The position numbers and the translations under genes were made by a program. A DNA stretch of 8,687 nt from Alphaproteobacteria bacterium (GTDB lineage Bacteria > Pseudomonadota > Alphaproteobacteria > UBA6184), in assembly GCA_030433125.1 (NCBI GenBank), contig JAUIKZ010000046.1, positions 1-8,687 of the forward strand. Reading direction: 5' to 3'. The notes below the pieces were generated by a model. That model ran no database searches, was not told the DNA's origin, and saw nothing but the letters and a program-made list of their open reading frames with translations. Below, piece by piece: positions 6,027 to 8,687 of this stretch (its first letter is position 1; every line of letters starts with the position of its first letter).

Positions 6027-8045
6027 TTAGTTCCCCAACAAACCCTCGTCGACCTCTACATGACATCTGTTATATTCCGTGGGTAGGCCTTGCACAACTT
6101 TATCCGCAAGAGACTGCACTTCGGCGCTGGTAACGCCAGCAATGGGCTCTAGCTTAGCTTGCACCCCATTAGAATTAATCCCCACATATACATAGTAGTC
6201 ACCAACTTTAAACTTATTCCTAACGCCAGTGTAATCTCCAGCTATGTATAAGTCTAAATAGTCCGTTCGCAGATGGTTTCCAGCACTAATAATGGTGTGC
6301 CAGTTTAGGGCTTCATCACTAACATTTTGCCCTATAGCAAAGCCTAAAAGAGTGCCTGCGAGTGAAAGGGCTCCCGGGGCTTTTAAGCATGGAAGCGCGT
6401 CGTCTTCATATGTTGCAGAAATGTACGAGCTGTTGCCCAGCGAAATGCTGTTGTGGTTTAGTATTAACTCGCCCCCCTTAGGCTGAAAATAAGCCTTGGT
6501 GAGCTCCATGCTTGAGTTTTCTTTGGTTATGTTTACTGTGCCATGCCCCATGATTTTCCCAATGTTAGTCATTCCATACACAGGGTTGTTAGGGTAGAGC
6601 TGATTCCTATAATAGTCGGCATATCGATTTAAATCTTCCTCAAAGCTAATAGTCGGCGCGTTCACAACGCCCCCGGCAAGCTCAAGCTCGCCATTACCCA
6701 AAAAACGCAAGTGCCGATTAAAGTTTGTCGTGCAAGTCTCATCAAGGTGCTGGTGTTTTTTAAACTTTGCACCACAGTTGATATTAACCTCGCCCTTGCT
6801 TGTAAAAAGGTTTGCTGCCATGCGCGCTTTACAGTTGCTGTTCGTACATTCTGTGTGGCAGTTATAACAACAATTACAATTTCCCACAGCTTCTTCAAAG
6901 GTGGCATTGTTCGCGTCTAAATACTCGCTATATATTTGTGCTTCATTATTACCCGAAAAGCTGAGTGTGTTTTGCCCCAATAAGCTCAGGGTATGCAAAA
7001 AGTTTCGTTCTGAAACGGACACTGCACCCGCATTATCCATTTTTACCTGAGGGTTAAAAAAGCCATATAAGGTATAAAAGGCCCCTGGAAGAAAATCACC
7101 GCTCCAATTATCAAAGTTTTCAAACCTATTGTCATTGCCGCTCCCTTCCCATGTAATTAAGTCTTTAAACTTAGTGGGGTTGTTTAGATAATAATTGTAC
7201 CAACGTTTATGCACAATAGTGGGCTCGTAGTTGCAATTAATATTGTCTCTCGTTGAAACAATGGCATCAAGTTCATTTGTTAGCACATTAATAATGGGAC
7301 CGCCGCTATCGCCAAATGATGTGGCATCCCCCGTAAGTAATGGATAGTCAGCGGGAAGTGTGCCAGACGCCATCATTTCAGTGAAATCTTTATGTGTTTG
7401 AGGGTTAGCTGCGATGGGGTATTTAATGTATTCATTCTCGCGTAAACAGGTGGCATCCATAGCCCGCTTGGTGCCGGAGGTATTGTCTTCATCCCGAGCA
7501 TCACCAGATACCCCATATCCCACGATGTTTGCATATAAGTTACCAATGGGGTTTTGCCGGCTGGGTAAGGGGTTTGCGTGTTGATCTAGTGTTTCTAGCT
7601 CTTCCTCTGTCATGCTCGTTAAGTCGATCATAACTAAAGCAATGTCGGCATCAGGCCAAGGGTTTGTGCTTATATTTTCTTCAGGGTAGCTGGGGTGCGG
7701 GATGACACTTACCACGGGATTTGTAGAGTAGCTGAGCCGAATGCTAGGGGAAAAGGTAACAAACATTTGTTTTTTGCTTTCAGCAAGGTTCATAAACTTG
7801 TTGTTATAGGCGCAACAGTGTGCGGCTGTTACACCAAACCCCAAATTGCCTTGACGCCCCAGGTATGTAAATGTTCCAATGCTGCCTTTTTCGCCCACCA
7901 TGCCCGCAATAAGCCCTACATGAGGGAATGCCTCAGCTTTTGTAATATATTGTGTGTCGGTGTTACCGCTCGTTCGTCGAATGGCATGATAAGGTGTGGT
8001 AAAAATTAAACTAAGAAGGAAAACAAATTTTATTAAGTTTTTCAT
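6027..8045 (-). CDS. Large exported trypsin-like (S1) serine protease with Cys-rich and beta-rich C-terminal half
   Basis: This is a 672-residue secreted serine endopeptidase. A signal peptide (MKNLIKFVFLLSLIFTTPYHA, cleavage near residue 21) is followed by an S1 protease domain (about 40-300). The full triad is His76 in VTAAHCC, Asp134 in DADIALV and Ser247 in FGDSGGP. The usual cysteine partner upstream of the His loop is missing, and the position equivalent to chymotrypsin residue 189 aligns with Ala241 without gaps (Asp240 if shifted), so trypsin-like specificity is not assured. The remainder is not a family I recognise. It contains FDNWSGDFLP (311-320), a cluster of six cysteines in 16 residues (390, 392, 393, 396, 400, 405) plus C424 and C438, and short strand-rich segments such as NGELELAGG and GGELILNHNSISLGNSS (524-540), resembling beta-helix passenger domains. 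There is no terminal autotransporter-like barrel (it ends GLLGN), so release through another route is likely. The start has a weak AGG ribosome site. Convergent with mlaE and divergent from smr. Confidence 0.88.
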   Translation of the reverse strand: MKNLIKFVFLLSLIFTTPYHAIRRTSGNTDTQYITKAEAFPHVGLIAGMVGEKGSIGTFTYLGRQGNLGFGVTAAHCCAYNNKFMNLAESKKQMFVTFSPSIRLSYSTNPVVSVIPHPSYPEENISTNPWPDADIALVMIDLTSMTEEELETLDQHANPLPSRQNPIGNLYANIVGYGVSGDARDEDNTSGTKRAMDATCLRENEYIKYPIAANPQTHKDFTEMMASGTLPADYPLLTGDATSFGDSGGPIINVLTNELDAIVSTRDNINCNYEPTIVHKRWYNYYLNNPTKFKDLITWEGSGNDNRFENFDNWSGDFLPGAFYTLYGFFNPQVKMDNAGAVSVSERNFLHTLSLLGQNTLSFSGNNEAQIYSEYLDANNATFEEAVGNCNCCYNCHTECTNSNCKARMAANLFTSKGEVNINCGAKFKKHQHLDETCTTNFNRHLRFLGNGELELAGGVVNAPTISFEEDLNRYADYYRNQLYPNNPVYGMTNIGKIMGHGTVNITKENSSMELTKAYFQPKGGELILNHNSISLGNSSYISATYEDDALPCLKAPGALSLAGTLLGFAIGQNVSDEALNWHTIISAGNHLRTDYLDLYIAGDYTGVRNKFKVGDYYVYVGINSNGVQAKLEPIAGVTSAEVQSLADKVVQGLPTEYNRCHVEVDEGLLGN

Positions 8046-8068
8046 AGGGTGCCTGTGTTAATGTGGAA

Positions 8069-8074
8069 AGTATA
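8069..8074 (-). promoter_or_regulatory. Possible -10 element of the protease gene
   Basis: TATACT read on the minus strand (5 of 6 to TATAAT) lies 24-29 bases upstream of the protease ATG. No good -35 hexamer is found at normal spacing (around 8092-8097). That position is instead overlapped by the TTAA-N7-TTAA motif at 8086-8100, as expected for a promoter that relies on an activator. Confidence 0.35.
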
Positions 8075-8085
8075 GAAGTTAATTT

Positions 8086-8100
8086 TTAATTTTCCGTTAA
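8086..8100. promoter_or_regulatory. CtrA-type motif TTAA-N7-TTAA in the protease/smr divergent promoter region
   Basis: TTAATTTTCCGTTAA is an exact TTAA-N7-TTAA within the 64-base intergenic region shared by the protease (minus) and Smr gene (plus). Relative to the proposed protease -10 at 8069-8074, it covers the -35 region, the placement typical of CtrA-activated promoters. It also lies immediately upstream of the Smr ATG, where it could repress. The region is very AT-rich, which raises the chance of a fortuitous match. Confidence 0.4.
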
Positions 8101-8109
8101 TACATAACC

Positions 8110-8613
8110 ATGAATGATGATGATAAAAAGCTGTGGGACAGGTTTGTCAAGGAGGTTAAGCCTCTTAAAAAGCAACGCTTGGCACTGCCAAAAAAGCCAT
8201 TGCAGCGCCACGTAAAACATGTGCAACGTGATGAAATGCTGCACCACAACGTCTTCCCCGCTTTTACCCCTGGGGGTTTAGCGGTTAGTTCGCCGTTAAA
8301 GCATGAGAGAAAGCTGCTCAAAAAAGCGAATTGGCATACGGTTGATTTACACGACATGACCCAGCAACAAGCTCACCAATATTTGATTTCATCACTTGTT
8401 CAGGCTTATGCCAGAGGTCAGCGTCATATATTGCTGGTTACAGGTAAAGGAAACCTTTTGCAATCAGGGGGTGTTATTAGAAGGCAGTTTATAAGATGGC
8501 TTGAGGCATCACCACTAGCACACCATATAAGTGGTATACACCCGGCTAGCCGTCGCGATGGGGGAGACGGCGCCTTTTACATTGTATTAAGGCGCCAGAA
8601 CGACTTGTTTTAA
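8110..8613 (+). CDS. Smr-domain protein (putative nuclease / MutS2 C-terminal-like)
   Basis: This 167-residue protein of the stand-alone Smr family is common in alphaproteobacteria. An N-terminal basic, low-complexity arm (about 1-70, rich in Lys/Arg) precedes the Smr domain at about 73-163. The motifs are VDLHDMTQQQAHQYL (78-92, DLH conserved, Asp where most members have Gly in DLHGMT), ILLVTGKGN (107-115), and the closing GGDGAFYIVLRR (151-162). Smr domains are known as nicking endonucleases or RNases acting on nucleic acid; the exact substrate of this subfamily is not established. The start at 8110 is the first ATG and gives the usual length. No Shine-Dalgarno is visible before it, so translation may begin on a nearly leaderless mRNA. 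It is divergent from the protease, and its TAA (8611-8613) overlaps the stop of the convergent pgpA-like gene by two bases. Confidence 0.92.
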   Translation: MNDDDKKLWDRFVKEVKPLKKQRLALPKKPLQRHVKHVQRDEMLHHNVFPAFTPGGLAVSSPLKHERKLLKKANWHTVDLHDMTQQQAHQYLISSLVQAYARGQRHILLVTGKGNLLQSGGVIRRQFIRWLEASPLAHHISGIHPASRRDGGDGAFYIVLRRQNDLF

Positions 8614-8687
8614 AAAAACACGCTCAGCACTTTTACACCAACAATAGCGTATACGGCTGCCATGCCATCATCAAACATGATGCCAAT
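8610..8687 (-). CDS. pgpA: Phosphatidylglycerophosphatase A, C-terminal end (partial)
   Basis: On the minus strand an open frame enters from the right edge and ends at TAA 8610-8612. It encodes 25 residues beginning IGIMFDDGMAAVYAIVG and ending KVLSVFF. This matches the C-terminal hallmark of PgpA, G(I/V)M-DD-xxAGxxA followed by a final hydrophobic helix. PgpA removes phosphate from phosphatidylglycerophosphate at the inner membrane to make phosphatidylglycerol. The Asp pair is part of the family's conserved metal-binding signature. Only the tail is present, so the assignment rests on a short motif. It is convergent with the Smr gene with overlapping stop codons. No terminator is seen between them. 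Confidence 0.65.
   Translation of the reverse strand: MGIMFDDGMAAVYAIVGVKVLSVFF

Noticed and set aside
6292..8009. Several plus-strand open frames opposite the protease gene
   Set aside because: They are antisense shadows of the protease reading frame, which has a signal peptide, a full catalytic triad and continuous coding character.

Overview
The window looks like chromosomal DNA of an alphaproteobacterium, most plausibly an intracellular or protist-associated lineage such as Holosporales or Rickettsiales. This is an inference. It rests on moderate-to-low GC, MlaE and Smr proteins of alphaproteobacterial character, a very large NB-ARC/TPR protein, a secreted ankyrin-repeat protein, a large secreted serine protease, and regulatory motifs resembling CtrA and DnaA sites. 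No rRNA or other taxonomic marker is present to confirm it.

Layout from left to right: (1) a 5'-truncated DDE transposase remnant of IS481/IS3 type; (2) a 1142-residue protein with an N-terminal LuxR-type helix-turn-helix, one predicted membrane helix, a STAND/NB-ARC ATPase and about 370 residues of TPR-like repeats; (3) convergent with it, a small exported ankyrin-repeat protein; (4) a non-coding stretch of about 760 bases holding a tight cluster of DnaA-box-like sequences beside a perfect TTAA-N7-TTAA motif (CtrA-type), which makes it a candidate replication origin or complex regulatory region; (5) the ABC permease MlaE, without its usual ATPase and MCE partners next to it; (6) convergent with it, a 672-residue exported S1-type serine protease with a Cys-rich segment and a beta-rich C-terminal half; (7) divergent from the protease, an Smr-domain protein, with a second TTAA-N7-TTAA motif in the shared promoter region; (8) at the right edge, the last 25 codons of what looks like PgpA on the minus strand.

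There is no long operon: neighbouring genes alternate in strand and most look like single transcription units. The core functions visible are envelope lipid handling (mlaE, pgpA) and an Smr nuclease-like protein. The accessory part is the sensor-like HTH-TM-NB-ARC-TPR protein, the two exported proteins (candidate host-interaction factors) and the transposase remnant, which suggests past rearrangement at the left end. The most unusual items are the domain order and topology of the NB-ARC protein, the origin-like intergenic region, and the protease with a possible CtrA-controlled promoter.
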